This document shows, in pieces, positions 35,401 through 46,668 of a stretch of DNA of 64,000 nt. The translations under genes were made by a program, and so were the position numbers. The DNA is from Papaver somniferum (lineage: Eukaryota > Streptophyta > Magnoliopsida > Ranunculales > Papaveraceae). The notes beneath the pieces are model-generated. The model searched no databases, was not told where the DNA came from, and saw only the letters and a program-made list of their open reading frames with translations. The stretch lies in assembly GCF_003573695.1 (NCBI RefSeq), contig NW_020639929.1, positions 958,406 through 1,022,405 on the forward strand. The letters run 5' to 3'. Every line of letters starts with the position of its first letter. The first letter of the stretch is position 1.

Positions 35401-37254
35401 TTCCTTGATATTGGTTTAGCATCCTCATTTAGATAAGCACATATATCCCTAAATTCTTTCCATTCCACCAACGAAAATGGGACGTTTCTTGCAATGAGTA
35501 ATGTTGAAAGAAGATCCCGGAACTTCATTTGATCAAATTTGCGTACGCGGGTAGACAGCTGGCCGTTCTTTGCAGATAACATCATCTGCCCTATGTCCTT
35601 AGACTGACGCTGAGGACACACATGCCTTCTCATAGATGAGGTTCCGCCTTTGCTGCTTTCATATTTATATCCAAATTTACAAGCCTTACACACTCCCTTC
35701 TCTGTTCCATCTTTCTCTTTAACGCGGTCAAAAAAGTCCCAAACATCAGATCTAAGTCGAGATTTCTTTGAATTGTTTCCTTTCTTTCCAATTGAAATAG
35801 CTGTAGGTGCACAACCAACAGTTGCAGAGACATTCTCAGAATCTACCATTTCAACATCGTCATCCTCACTACTCATAATATCGTTATACTGTTCTTGTAC
35901 ACTTGACATCCTAGAATAATGGAGCCACAAAGAATAGGTCAGAGTTCTAAACAATCAAACAACAAGAGTACTCCGATAGATGAATAAAGAAACCTATCTC
36001 AAAAGTGAACTAAGAAGTGAGATGATTTAGCCAAGTACAGATAATTTGTACAAAATACAAGTCATTAAGCATAACCTAACTAGTAGTCACTACCCATATC
36101 CTTAGATTCTCAATCAGGTGAATTCTCCCTGAAACTTTGTCAGCTTCTCCTTAAGCTAATCAAACATAGACACATAAAGCCAAAACCCAATTTCCCTGCG
36201 GGATCCTAGAAACCCCCTGGACCCAATTGTCAAAATTCCCATATGGGTTTTACTTCCATTTCAATCAAACAATGCTCTTCTGTAGTGTATAATTGAACCT
36301 ATTCAAATAAGTATCCTTCTAGAATTAGGGAAAAAATAATGATCAATCAAATCCAACACACACAATTCATAGAAAATCATTAAAAAAAAAGTTCAACAAC
36401 AGTACTTAATCAGTATTCAATATTTCAATAAGATCCATCTATGATTCTATAGAATCTATACTAACACAAACCCTCACACATTCAAAAATCGAAATCACTG
36501 AGAACTAGAATCATATACTGATATACATATAGTCAAAAACTCAAAATCAGATTAATAAGACCACAAAGGTAGACTGACTGCAAATAGTTAGATTAATAAG
36601 ACCACAAAATCAGAAAAGTTTTTATATTAACAATCCAAAAAGAAAATAGACTGCAAATTAAAGTAATAATACCTTTTGAGTTTTGATGATTGAGATTCTT
36701 TTGTTATCCACAAATCAAAAGAACAAATTCCGCTTGTAGGCTAACATGAACTGAATCCGATTGATTTATGTTTAATCTCAAGAGTCACGGACTCACGAAT
36801 CACGATTGATTTAGGTTGCTAAGAAGAAGAAGATGAGAACATTGAGAAGTGACAGAGTTCTTCAGACTCTGAGAATTAGAGATTCACAGTTCTTCAGAGT
36901 TCACTTCTCAGAGAACTAGAGAAACGAACGAAAGGGAATTATCTAGGTTTTTCTTTTTCTTATACCACGCGTAGAGAAGTTAGAACACGTATAGAGTATA
37001 GAAGTTGGGGAGACAGACACGTATATAGGACTCATGGGAGGGGCGACGCCACGTGTCTTCACAAGTTACCCAGGTCGGGTTGACGGTCTGAACCCGCGGT
37101 TTTGGCGGGACGGGCCGGGTTAACCCGTTTGTGCACGGGCCTGCAATTTACCAACCCTAACCCGGCTTGTTTAGAAACCAGACGAGCCGGGTTAGGGTTT
37201 TTACGGGCCGGGCCGGGTGAACCCGCGGGTTTTGGGCTTGTTTGCCAGCTCTAA
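32437..37254 (-). mobile_element. hAT superfamily DNA transposon, near-complete
   Basis: Terminal inverted repeats TTAGAGCTGGCAA at both ends, with GC-rich subterminal CGGGTT/AACCCG words typical of plant hAT ends. Flanks CTGATGAC (32428-32435) and CTGATGTC (37255-37262) look like an 8-bp target duplication with one mismatch and a one-base offset on the left. It encodes a spliced transposase on the minus strand. It is nested in the solo LTR. Confidence 0.88.
33236..35909 (-). pseudogene. hAT transposase gene, six coding exons, two frameshifts
   Basis: Cuts and pastes the element. Exons that keep frame: 35909-35324, 35209-35069, 34919-34553, 34463-33896, 33745-33430, 33357-33236, all with GT-AG introns, giving about 699 aa if frame is kept. 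Domains: N-terminal BED zinc finger (VWDFF, CKAC, RRHVC), RNase H-like core (CLTSDMWTSVTTTGY, ITLDNAANN, HVRCCAHILALIVKDGL, DVSTRWNSTYLM), a middle region with YPTSNLYF, and the C-terminal hAT dimerisation domain (FPVLSRMAGDILSIP, ASESAFSIGGRVID). A base is missing in the A-run at 34424-34428 and one is extra in the T-run at 34034-34039 (plus-strand view). A stop follows the first break. An untranslated first exon ending near 36673 is likely. Confidence 0.85.
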
Positions 37255-37980
37255 CTGATGTCGACCGTTAGACGACTTTGTTGACCAAACGTTGACCGTT
37301 AGTGACAGTCAATAGACTCAGGTGGAGCAGGATTTGGATTAGTGGCCTTGTTTGGTGGACTTGGGTTTAGATTTAGTTTTCCTATCTTGATGAATTGGAC
37401 ATCTTATGGTCCGAATTAATATTTGGTTTCTTCTACAAAGTTGTAGATATTCATAAGACATATCTAGTGAACTATAAAATCTATCTAATTGAATTAGTAA
37501 ACCTTAGATATGTTAAAGATAGTTAATAAAAAGGTGTAGAACCATAAATGGGCTTAGAACCATTAGATAAATTTATACGATTCTTGTATGAGCCATTTTG
37601 GCTAGATTTTTAGAGTTCTTGTGTGATTAACAGTTAGTCTGTATTAACAACGATCGATTCAAAGGATGAACCAGTGGATCGTGGATATCGAGGTAGGCGT
37701 GGCTTGTCATCAAAAGAGGTGGGGTTACATTTGATTCTTTTGTAACCATTGTTGTTTCTTTTACAAAAGTTTATATTTAACAAACCATGCATTGTCTGTC
37801 TATGCATTCCATGCTTTATTTAAATTGCATTACTATACTTCTATTGATTTTGTTAATCTTTCCATGGTTTGGAAAGAACTTGTGATGTTTGTCTGTCATA
37901 TGAATTATTATGGGAAATAAAAATTTCCACGTGTGGTATATATAATACTCTCCTTCACATTTATACCTAGAGCTTTTATG

Positions 37981-38310
37981 ATGTATTGGTCGACAGTTTG
38001 CGAGTTCTGAATTGTCGACATCCATATTTACGATTAGGTGTGGATTTGCGAGTTCGGAATTGCAAAACCATAGTATACATTGTTTGAAGAAGGAGTTTGT
38101 CCATATACATGATTGTTTACTTCTGTGAGAATATGCTCTTTCGCATTTATATCTACATGAATTCAGCTTTGATGCTTATATCGGTTGACAGTTTGCGAGT
38201 TCGGAATTGTCGACATCCATATTTACGATTAGGTGTGGATTTGCGAGTTCGGAATTGCACAACCATAGTATACATTATTTGAAGAAAGAGCTTGTCCGTA
38301 TTCGTGTTTG
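37981..38310. repeat. Tandem duplication, unit 195 bp
   Basis: GACAGTTTGCGAGTTC...GAATTGTCGACATCCATA begins at 37992 and again at 38187. TTACGATTAGGTGTGGATTT and CCATAGTATACATT follow in both. It lies in the right half of the solo LTR. Confidence 0.8.
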
Positions 38311-38902
38311 TGTATCTCAGTGACTTGGTCACTACTTAATGTCTGAGAAAACATTATTGTTTTTATTAATCTTGTTTATGATTACTTAGAAGTTAAATGT
38401 TAATTATTCCCACTTTCAGTTTCAGAGACAGATTAGAGTTGCGCGGCGAAATCCACAAGTGTTGACTCCGTTAATTAGTTAACTTCCGCTATGTTTATTA
38501 TGTTGTTTATTGTATCTGTAAACCAATTGACTATTATATATGTATCATTTGAGAGAAGTTCACGTATATATATTTTGAGCGGGGTTAGTTTTTGGATAAA
38601 TTTTATAGCGGATTTCTTAATTGAATGTTTAAGTATTTGGATTAGATTCGTAGTGCCTCTTTATTTAACTAATCTCTTGGATTAGTCAGCTGCTAGCTTA
38701 GGGGGCGCTACACCTATCTAAATATAGGTATATTTTATTTGGGTGTAACAAGCTAAGACCAGCTAACAATGGATATTAAGTTCTTAATTTCTAATCAAAC
38801 TTAGCTTGAATCTTAAATCAGGGGTTCATCTAACGGTGAATATCAATTTCTTTGTTACTAAGCTATCTTCGCTTTGAATGTAGGCAACCCTGATTTGAAA
38901 GA

Positions 38903-38910
38903 CTATATAA
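38903..38910 (+). promoter_or_regulatory. TATA box of copia 5' LTR
   Basis: CTATATAAGAG at a site matched by CTATATAAAGG (42318-42326) in the 3' LTR. Confidence 0.5.
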
Positions 38911-40020
38911 GAGAAAACTCTAGCACTTAAGAAACCAATCCCCACACTTTTGTGTGTTCCTAGTTGCAAACTAGAGTCGATTCTCCTTTAGCTTAGGTTT
39001 TTCCAAAAGCATTAGTTTAACGACTTAAAAACTTCATTGGGATTCTAAAGCCAGATCCAACTATTTTAGTTGCGTATTCTGATCTTACTTTTTTTTTTTT
39101 TTTTATCATATTAAGTTTTATCTTCTCTTAGATTTGCTCGAGATTTATATTTGATAAGTAAGATATAAAAAGTAATCACAAATCCCTTCCTCTCAAACTT
39201 TGTGATTCCACAATAACTTCTTATGTTAATCAGTTAGGTTATTTCTAGGCTTCTCTTGCGAAGTATAAGACCGGATTATTAGTTGGTTCCTGTTTTCCTT
39301 GATTTATCAAAACACAGAACAAAACTTCATAGGTATTTCTGTGGGAGACAAATTTATTTATCAGAATAGACTTATCTGTGGGAGACAAATTTGTTTATAA
39401 AGTCTTCGACTTTGGGTCATAACAACTCTTAGTTGTGGGTGAGATCATCTAAGGGAATCAAGTGCGTAGAATCCGGCGTGGTTTAATAGGCGTAAGGAAC
39501 GAGACTGTACCTTGATCAGTGTGATATTGGTTAGAGCTCAACTACATTTCAGTCTGAAGTTAACTTGTAGAAGGATAGAAGCTGTAGCGGCTTGATACAA
39601 TGTGGTGTTTAATTTGGACTAGGTCCCAGGGTTCTTTTGCATTTGCAGTTTCCTCGTTAACAAAATTTCTGGTATCTATGTTATTTCTTTTCTGCATTAT
39701 ATTTTTATATAATTGACATCTCACAGGTTTTGCGTAGTTCAGTCGGTTGATAAATCCGAATTCGCTTGTTGGATATAACTTAATTGACACTTGGACATTA
39801 ATCTTTGGTACCGTCCAAGTTATTCTCATACCATTCAGTTTACCGATTCTTATCATGTTGATTTGTTGATTTATTTGAGAAAAAGATATAACTCTTTGAT
39901 ATCTTTCCTTGATTCAGTCTAACTTTCTAGTTGATACTCTCGGAATTATATTGGAGTTTAGTCCATACAGGTTGTCGAATGAATTATGGGGTGTGGTTGT
40001 TATATCCCCGCTTTTTCAAT

Positions 40021-40032
40021 TGGTATCAGATC
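40021..40032 (+). promoter_or_regulatory. Primer-binding site, initiator Met tRNA
   Basis: TGGTATCAGATC two bases after the LTR end CA. It fits the initiator methionine tRNA 3' end with minor change, as usual for plant copia elements. Confidence 0.75.
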
Positions 40033-40059
40033 AGTAAAACATGCTAAGACCTCATAATT

Positions 40060-41039
40060 AAGTATGTGTTTGTATCAATCTGACTATATGGATAGAAGTG
40101 TTACCTCTGATGACGCACCACCTGTTTAGAAACCCTCCGACTTGGTTCAAAGATTGGATTCTCCTGAGGAAACTCCCACATATTCATCATCGCATGAAAA
40201 TGTGTATAACTGGGAAAAACGCCTGGAGGAACAATTGAATGAACTTTCAGACGAAAGTTATTTAGACGTTGAAAACAAAGTTGATGAGGAAGTCTCACAT
40301 ATATCAAGTTGTTCGGCCATCTCATAAAGAAAAATAATTCAACGTCATGTATGACTGAGTTTCTAACTCATCTCTGTCAAGAAAACGAAAAAAAATGAGA
40401 AATCTCTTTAAGGCTTACGATTGTGGTTAAAATCTCTTGCAATCTCTTGTTAAACAAAAATAAGATCGTGAAGAAGACGTGCGTTCTAAAAATTCTGAAT
40501 ATGAAAATCTTCGTAGAAATCTCTTTGTGTTGAAAGAAAAACTTGCAGATTCTGAAGTAAGGTGTAATTCTCAATAACAAAGTTGTTTTAGTGACAAAAA
40601 AGGATTTTCTTTCTCGAGAAAAACAATTAGAGGCTGACTTAAACTGCTGCTCACCATAAAGTCAAATTGTTGGATAAAGACTTGAAAAAGTTTAACTTTA
40701 GCACAAAAAATTTATCCGCTATGCTTGGAGCATGTAAAAAACATCGTGACACACGAGGTTTGGGCTATAAAGGAATAGACACTCCAATTTATGGTAATTA
40801 ATATTGGTTTTGTTCACGCTAATAGCAATCTCCAATAGAAAAATCTTACTGATGGAAAATGTGAAATCCTACCTTTAGCAGGTAACGTTCCAAAGAACAA
40901 GGATCGCCAACCTCCAAAAACAGCTCATATGAGATCAGGAAATTGCATTCCTCTCGGGTATCATTAATTAGGAAACAAAGGTCATATTGAACGAAGATGT
41001 TGTTTTAGTTTACGGGATGAGAAATTTCATAACATTCTT
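40060..41039 (+). pseudogene. Decayed copia (SIRE-like) gag
   Basis: Patches of gag-like sequence with many stops: a Glu/Lys-rich coiled-coil-like stretch (about 40480-40560), a KHRDTRGLGYKGIDTP motif near 40740, and a zinc-knuckle remnant GNKGHIERRC near 40970-41000, whose first two Cys are lost. It runs straight into the next LTR; all of pol is missing. Confidence 0.6.
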
Positions 41040-43165
41040 TGTTAGAGCACTGCTCGGTCGAACTCGCAAGGCGTTGCTATCTTAAGCTTGTTTGTCAATG
41101 TTAATGATCAAAAACATAAGTCTTTATTTATAGTCTACTTATAGTGATGTCTCGGACTAGGATAGTTTTGTGTAGTTGAGCATTAGACTTCACGACGTCA
41201 ATCATTTGAAGACGAAGAACTATTAAGGAGAACCTGTGGAAATTCATCAATAAAAGGTATGTGGAGACTGAAACTCATTTATCACTTGGAAAGTCTATTT
41301 CTACTATATCTCCTATATTGAGACAAAAGTCGTATTACGATAGTTTTCATTTATACACAATTGAGATTTCGAGCTGAGTTTAACTCGATAATTTATTTCT
41401 CGAAAAATGTGTTGGTAAGATTTCGCTTCAACCAAGTTCATCTTATATTCTTGACGAAAGTCAAAAGATGATCATGCAAAAATTGTCGAGTAACATCTTA
41501 CATGGTTTGTGTTATACAATCATTTGGTATAGACTTGGAATGTTTCGTTATGATTATTTCAATAACTTTAAAATCGCTGTGATGCTAATAGTGTGTGAAG
41601 ACGGCTATTGCTATCCTCTAAGAAAGTTTCAATGATTTAAATAGAGTTTAGAACAAGTGGATATAAGCATAGTATGCGTACTTGCATATATGTAAATCCA
41701 TGACTTGGAACCACAGTATGCATACCATTATGCGTACCTATTGGTTGTGAAAGTACGAGTACCTAAGTACACATACCGGTACGCGTACTTGCGTAAAGTA
41801 TTGGGTCCGGAATTTTCTACTGTGTTTTGTGGTGTGCGTACTTGAGTGTTTATTGTTCTAGAATCGATTTGTTCATGAACTAATACATTTATATAATAAG
41901 GAATGAAATCTTTGCAAACCGTGGCTATAATGTTCATGAATTGATTCAAGTGAATCAAGCCGATTTTGCTTCAATTGTGTTCTTGTATACTTCAATGAGA
42001 ATATTGCAATTGCAAAAAGTCTATAACTAGTTTCATTTGAAGTCATTTGAACTAGTTGTGATTAAGATGAATGAGGTTGATACGAAAGTGTTCATATAGC
42101 TAACTTTGGTTAACTACGGTTGAGCTAACCTTGTGTACATGTTTAGGTACGGTTACTCAAACCTAAACGAAGGTACATTTCATTTGTGTATAAAAAACTA
42201 AGTTCGATCTAAAAGTTGAAAGATATTAGCTTGAATAGAATTAGGTTTTCATCTAACGATGAATACTGAATGGTTGGTTACCGAGGTAACTTAGACTGCA
42301 AACCCTGATTTGAAATCTATATAAAGGAGAATTTAGCAACTGGGAAACATAATCCCCATACCATATGTGTGATACTAGTTGTATTAGCTAGATTCGATTC
42401 TCCTTTAACCTTAGGTTTTTCACGAAACCCTGTAGGTTAACTACTTAAAGGCTTCAATAGGATTGTAAAGACAGACCCAACTATTTTCTCTGTTGTTGCG
42501 TGTTCTGATATTTTCCAGTTCTATCGTGATTGAGTATTATCTTCTCTAATATTTTCTCGAGAGTGATCTCCGATAGGCAGGATAAAAATAAGTCACAAAA
42601 ATCTTCGTCTCATCGTTTGTAATTCCACAATATCTTGTTTCATTTCCATACGATTAAGATTATTGGGAGGTGATTGATAATGCTAGGATGCTCTTCGGGA
42701 ATATAAGTCCGGTTTATAAATTGGTTCTTGTGCACTTTGATTTATCAAAAGACGGAACAAAAACTCTTGGGTATATCTATGGGAGACATATTTATTCATT
42801 ATATATACTTTTCTGTGTGAGACAGATTTTTTTATGAAGTCTTCGACTTTGGGTCGTAGCAACTCTTAGTTGTGGGTGAGATCAGCTAAGGGAATCAAGT
42901 GCATAGTCTCCTACTGGGATCAGAGACCTAAGGAGCGAAACTGTACCTTGAATCAGTGTGGGATTGATTAGGGTTCAACTACATTCCAGTCTGAATCCCA
43001 TTGGTAGAAGGCTAGTGTCCCTAGAGGCTTAATACAGTGTGGTGTTCAAAACTAGACTAGGTCCCGGGGTTTTTCTGCATTTTCGGTTTCCTCGTTAACA
43101 AAACTTCTGGTGTCTGTGTTATTTATTTTCTGCTTTATATTTTTTTATATAATTGAAATATCACA
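41040..43165 (+). repeat. 3' LTR of copia element, truncated end
   Basis: Starts TGTTAGAGCACTGCTCGG. It is parallel to the 5' LTR up to AATATCACAGGTT at about 43160, after which the match stops. No polypurine tract precedes it, in keeping with an internal deletion. Confidence 0.75.
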
Positions 43166-44335
43166 GGTTCCTCATTATATTTTATTATATTTTGTTATAT
43201 AATTGAAATTGCATTAGTTAAAACCGATTCAACCTTTCTCTGGTAAAGGTTGCTTTTTGTTGTCGTTCTTTTGTCTTACGAGAGGATGGCAACATAACTA
43301 GGGAGAGTTCTAAGTGAACTTGCGCTTAATGATATATCTTTCTGTGAATAAGAAGGTACGGAATTTGAGGTAACTAATTTGTTAGTTAATCGTTTTCCTG
43401 TATAAGAAAAGCCTGATTTTATTGCATAAATTTTTTGCTTTTTCTTAACATAATTTCCATACAATTGATGTTTATTCCATTATATGTATATGGATGTGTG
43501 TGTGTGATTCAATTTTTTCCGGTTAAGAAAAACTATTGTTATCTTTCTTTATTGTTTGGTATCAATTGTTTAGGCTTACGAAATTTTGGTGCAATTGCGG
43601 TGCTATAATGTCTATGTTTGTTTTAATTGCTTCCAGTTAGGATAAATAATTACAAAAGTTGATTTATTTGGTTTGTATGAATTTTTTATGGATAAACAAA
43701 ATTTTCCGGGATCATTTGTTTAGATTCCGGATAAGAGAAACTAAGTTAATTCTGATCTTAGTTAGACTTATCAAAGTGGAGGATTCGGTTATTCTAGTCT
43801 AATCGAATGCCTCATCAAGAAATACTAGTTAACTAACCTAGTACCTTGTCTTGTTTAAAGTGAAGGTCTAAGTTATTGTTTGAATAATTAGAACCCGTTG
43901 AGAAATATAAAGTTAATTATGATCTTTATTTTGGTCTTATCGAACAAACAATTGTATTTTTGCAATCGGTTTAGAAAAAGAACTAAGGTACTTAGTTATT
44001 TTTTTTATTTGCTAAACTGTTAGAGAAAATTTCTTCGGGAAATTGTTTCCTTGATAACATATTAAAACCAAAACTTGTAGTTTCGGTTTTGATATTGGTT
44101 ATCTAAAGTGGTATGTGAAACCTTCGTGCTTAACTCTTATAGGTTATACAAGTCTTTTACATTTGTAAGATCCTTTCGGTTTGTCCTGTATTTGCTCGTA
44201 CCTTCGTCATTTTGTGACAAAAAGGGGGAGAAATATATGGAGTAAAAAAGTGATGTTTCATTCACTATGAAAAGGACAATGGTGCTAAAAAGTTATATCT
44301 AACAAAAGAGTAAAAATTTGAATATATATTTTAGT
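43166..44335 (+). other. Orphan 3' internal region of a SIRE-type copia element
   Basis: AT-rich, no ORF. It ends at a polypurine tract AAAAAGGGGGAG (44219-44230) of the kind that precedes the 3' LTR in SIRE/Maximus copia elements. The expected plus-strand LTR is absent; instead an inverted, truncated LTR of another element begins at about 44336. Confidence 0.5.
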
Positions 44336-46283
44336 AAAATATGATATAATCCCCAGGACACCATCAAGAACGAGCTCGTTCCAATGAGAAATCTTCCTCG
44401 TCTTCAAATCTTCTTTAATCTTCTTCAAAACCTGCACAACACCACTTGAATCTCTTGTGTTCAAACACACATAGAACATAGTCTGTTAATAATGGATTAT
44501 CACAAGATGTCTTTAGATCTAACAACAGTTCTCAAGGTCCCGTCGATACTCTGATCTAGTTTGAGTGAATATTATATCAGAAGAGAAGATTGTCAAGAAT
44601 AAACAAAATTAGGTGCAATTAACCATTTCTCAATCGAGAACTTATAACACTGCAGTTAACTATTTTTCTACCAACGATACTCTTAGAGATTCTTGATCCC
44701 ACAGAAGTCTTTAAACGAGCGGTCGTAAGAGATTTCACCTAATTGGGTTACTTTCCTCTCCGATTAGACGGCTCCACCAGAAACAACAAAGAAGATGAAG
44801 TTTTCCTAGCTATTAGGATAGTTTGCAAGAAATGCAAACTTTGGTATTTATAGACCAAGGATGTTTGGACATCAAGGAATTTTCAAAACCGAAAATATTC
44901 TCAAGATACGCAATGAGTAGCAAATTCGGTTTTCCTAAATCCAATAAATGCTTGTCCAATATTTCCAAAATATCTCAATAGAAAATCTCCAATTAGTAAA
45001 TGCACATTACTAATTTTTATTCTCTAGATCTATACATTAATTGTTGGTAATTAATGCATATAAAATCAAAAACCTTAATTAAAAGTTTTTTAATTTATTT
45101 CTGCACATGATCACCTTGAGTACTAAGGAATATCTTTGAACAATAAATGATAAGAGTTACTTTCCGTGTTCAAAGTATGTTGACCTATTTTTATCGTAAA
45201 TCATTATTTCATATTTATATGGATTTGCATTCTTGGAGTCGGTTATACCACACTTCCAAACAAGTTTAGGATTGGTTCTCATGTATTTCAAGAATATGTG
45301 ATTGATCAAATATCAAATCACATACATGGGTTCAATCGGTTCTACCAATCACTAGAATTGGTTATACCTAATATGGAAACACTTGTGACCGGTCACACAA
45401 GTTACCAGGATCGGTTACCATCTATACATGGTATTGCTTGTGATCGGTCACACTAGTTACTAGGGATGGTTACCAATTACAAGGATCGATCTCACATAAA
45501 CTTGTGATCGGTCACACCAATTACTAGGATAAGTCACACCATCACATGGTGATTACTTAGGATCGATTACACCAATTAATAAAAACTAGTCATACCAAAT
45601 TATAAGTCAAGCATTGTGATTAGTTATACCAAGATACATAACATAAGTTAAGATTGGTTCTACCATCTCACACATATTGGTCATCCAAAGATATGAAATG
45701 AATAGCCGGACCAATAAGCCTAACGATTTCCCTTTCGATTCACAATGCAAGTTCATGAATGTATTTCCTTTAAACAGATAGAAAACATTGTTTCCTAGGA
45801 TGAAATCTTCACCATAACCCATTCACATAATCATAACAATATATACAAGATTATGTCGATGTCTTATCTACAAAGTTCAAAAGATAAGCGTTATATTTAG
45901 TAGTTTAATTCCCTAATACTATGATCATTTATTATGATTATGTCACATCATTAGAGTATTATACAATATGTACAGCTTAGCAGTTACGTTTCCAATATGC
46001 ACAACCTGAAAGATATGTTAGGAATGAAACAGTTCAAGTCAATATTACTAACCTCAATAGGAAGTATGAGGTTGTCGTTGTAGTTCTCTTCTTCTTCACA
46101 TTCTTCAGGTCCTTGGAGTAATACTTGTATGTCTCAACATTCCTAGAATTTCTAGTCTAACCTAAACGAAGTTGACTCTACTATTTAATCAAGCGACTCT
46201 AAATGAGTTATGATACACTAAAATATGAGAACCAAACTTGACACACCAACGCTTGGTGTGTTCAACCGAGATATGCTCTAACA
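44336..46283 (-). repeat. 3' LTR of second copia element, truncated
   Basis: Parallel to 50250 down to about 47410 in the 5' LTR (minus the 865-bp extra DNA). Lacks the last roughly 700 bp. TATA-like TATAAATA at 44845-44853. Confidence 0.8.
45230..45690 (-). repeat. LTR minisatellite, GATCGGTCACACC-type, 3' LTR copy
   Basis: About fifteen imperfect copies of GGATCGGTYAYACCA with TTACTAG or AATTAC spacers at 20-30 bp intervals. The same array occupies the same place in the 5' LTR. Confidence 0.75.
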
Positions 46284-46628
46284 TCAAGCTTCTTTTGAAG
46301 TTTGGAATATTGATACACGATGTTGTAAATCACGACTTACAGCATGTATAATAGCATTCAAACCATCTGAATTCTGCTTTGTGAATGTCTTTTCCTCATT
46401 TGTATAATCTACTAAGCTTTTACACTCAGTTTCTGATCCTTCAATTTTTGGACGATTACACCCATCGACCACCAATAACCAAGTGTTAAAGTGACAAGGT
46501 TGAAGAAAATATTTCATAGAAGATTTCCACCACGGATAATTAGTTACATCAAACCTTTGCGGTACGTTAACTGAAATCGATTCATGAGAATTCAAATTTA
46601 TTCTTATAGGTTGGATCGCACCAAACAC
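46284..46628 (-). pseudogene. Copia gag N-terminal fragment
   Basis: 114 codons opening with MFGAIQPIRINLN, followed by VPQRFDVTNYPWWKSSMKYF and NTWLLVVDG, the start of copia-type gag (UBN2/DUF4219-like). The frame ends SIFQTSKEA with a TGA that abuts TGTTAGAGCA of the 3' LTR, so the rest of gag and all of pol are deleted. Confidence 0.8.
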
Positions 46629-46656
46629 GGATTGTTAGATCTTTTCGTGTTTTCCT

Positions 46657-46668
46657 TCTCTGATACCA
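46657..46668 (-). promoter_or_regulatory. Primer-binding site, initiator Met tRNA
   Basis: TGGTATCAGAGA on the minus strand, two bases after the LTR end CA (46671). Confidence 0.8.

Larger units (their letters stand above)
30093..38712 (+). mobile_element. Probable solo LTR (about 3.8 kb) inserted in copia LTR, itself split by hAT
   Basis: Flanked by CCTAT at 30088-30092 and 38713-38717, a 5-bp target duplication. It ends GGGGGCGCTACA as an LTR would, but begins TTTAAGGACCC rather than TG. No coding sequence other than the nested hAT (32437-37254), no primer site and no second LTR are visible. A very long solo LTR, probably Ty3/gypsy, is the best guess; a non-coding LARD is the alternative. 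The 30500-32430 part is G- and A-rich with recurrent AATTAGGGTTT. Confidence 0.6.
28799..40018 (+). repeat. 5' LTR of copia element, interrupted
   Basis: LTR halves 28799-30092 and 38713-40018 (about 2.6 kb together). Joining them across the CCTAT duplication reproduces the order of the other LTR at about 42140-42210. The LTR ends CA at 40017-40018, two bases before the primer site. TATA box at 38903-38910. Confidence 0.8.
28799..43165 (+). mobile_element. SIRE-like copia element with long LTRs, pol deleted
   Basis: LTR starts TGTTATACC at 28799 and TGTTAGAGCAC at 41040 open two LTRs sharing CTCGGTCGAACTCGCAA, GCTATCTTAAGCTTGTTTG, GACTAGGTCCC and TTTCCTCGTTAACAAAA. A methionine-tRNA primer site follows the first at 40021. 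Between them only a decayed gag is left; no protease, integrase or RT was found. The first LTR is split by a solo LTR, itself split by a hAT element. The second LTR breaks off at about 43165. Confidence 0.75.

Noticed and set aside
40021..40040. TGGTATCAGA as part of a tRNA-Met gene
   Set aside because: Only the 12-bp primer complement is present, in the expected LTR position, with no tRNA cloverleaf around it.
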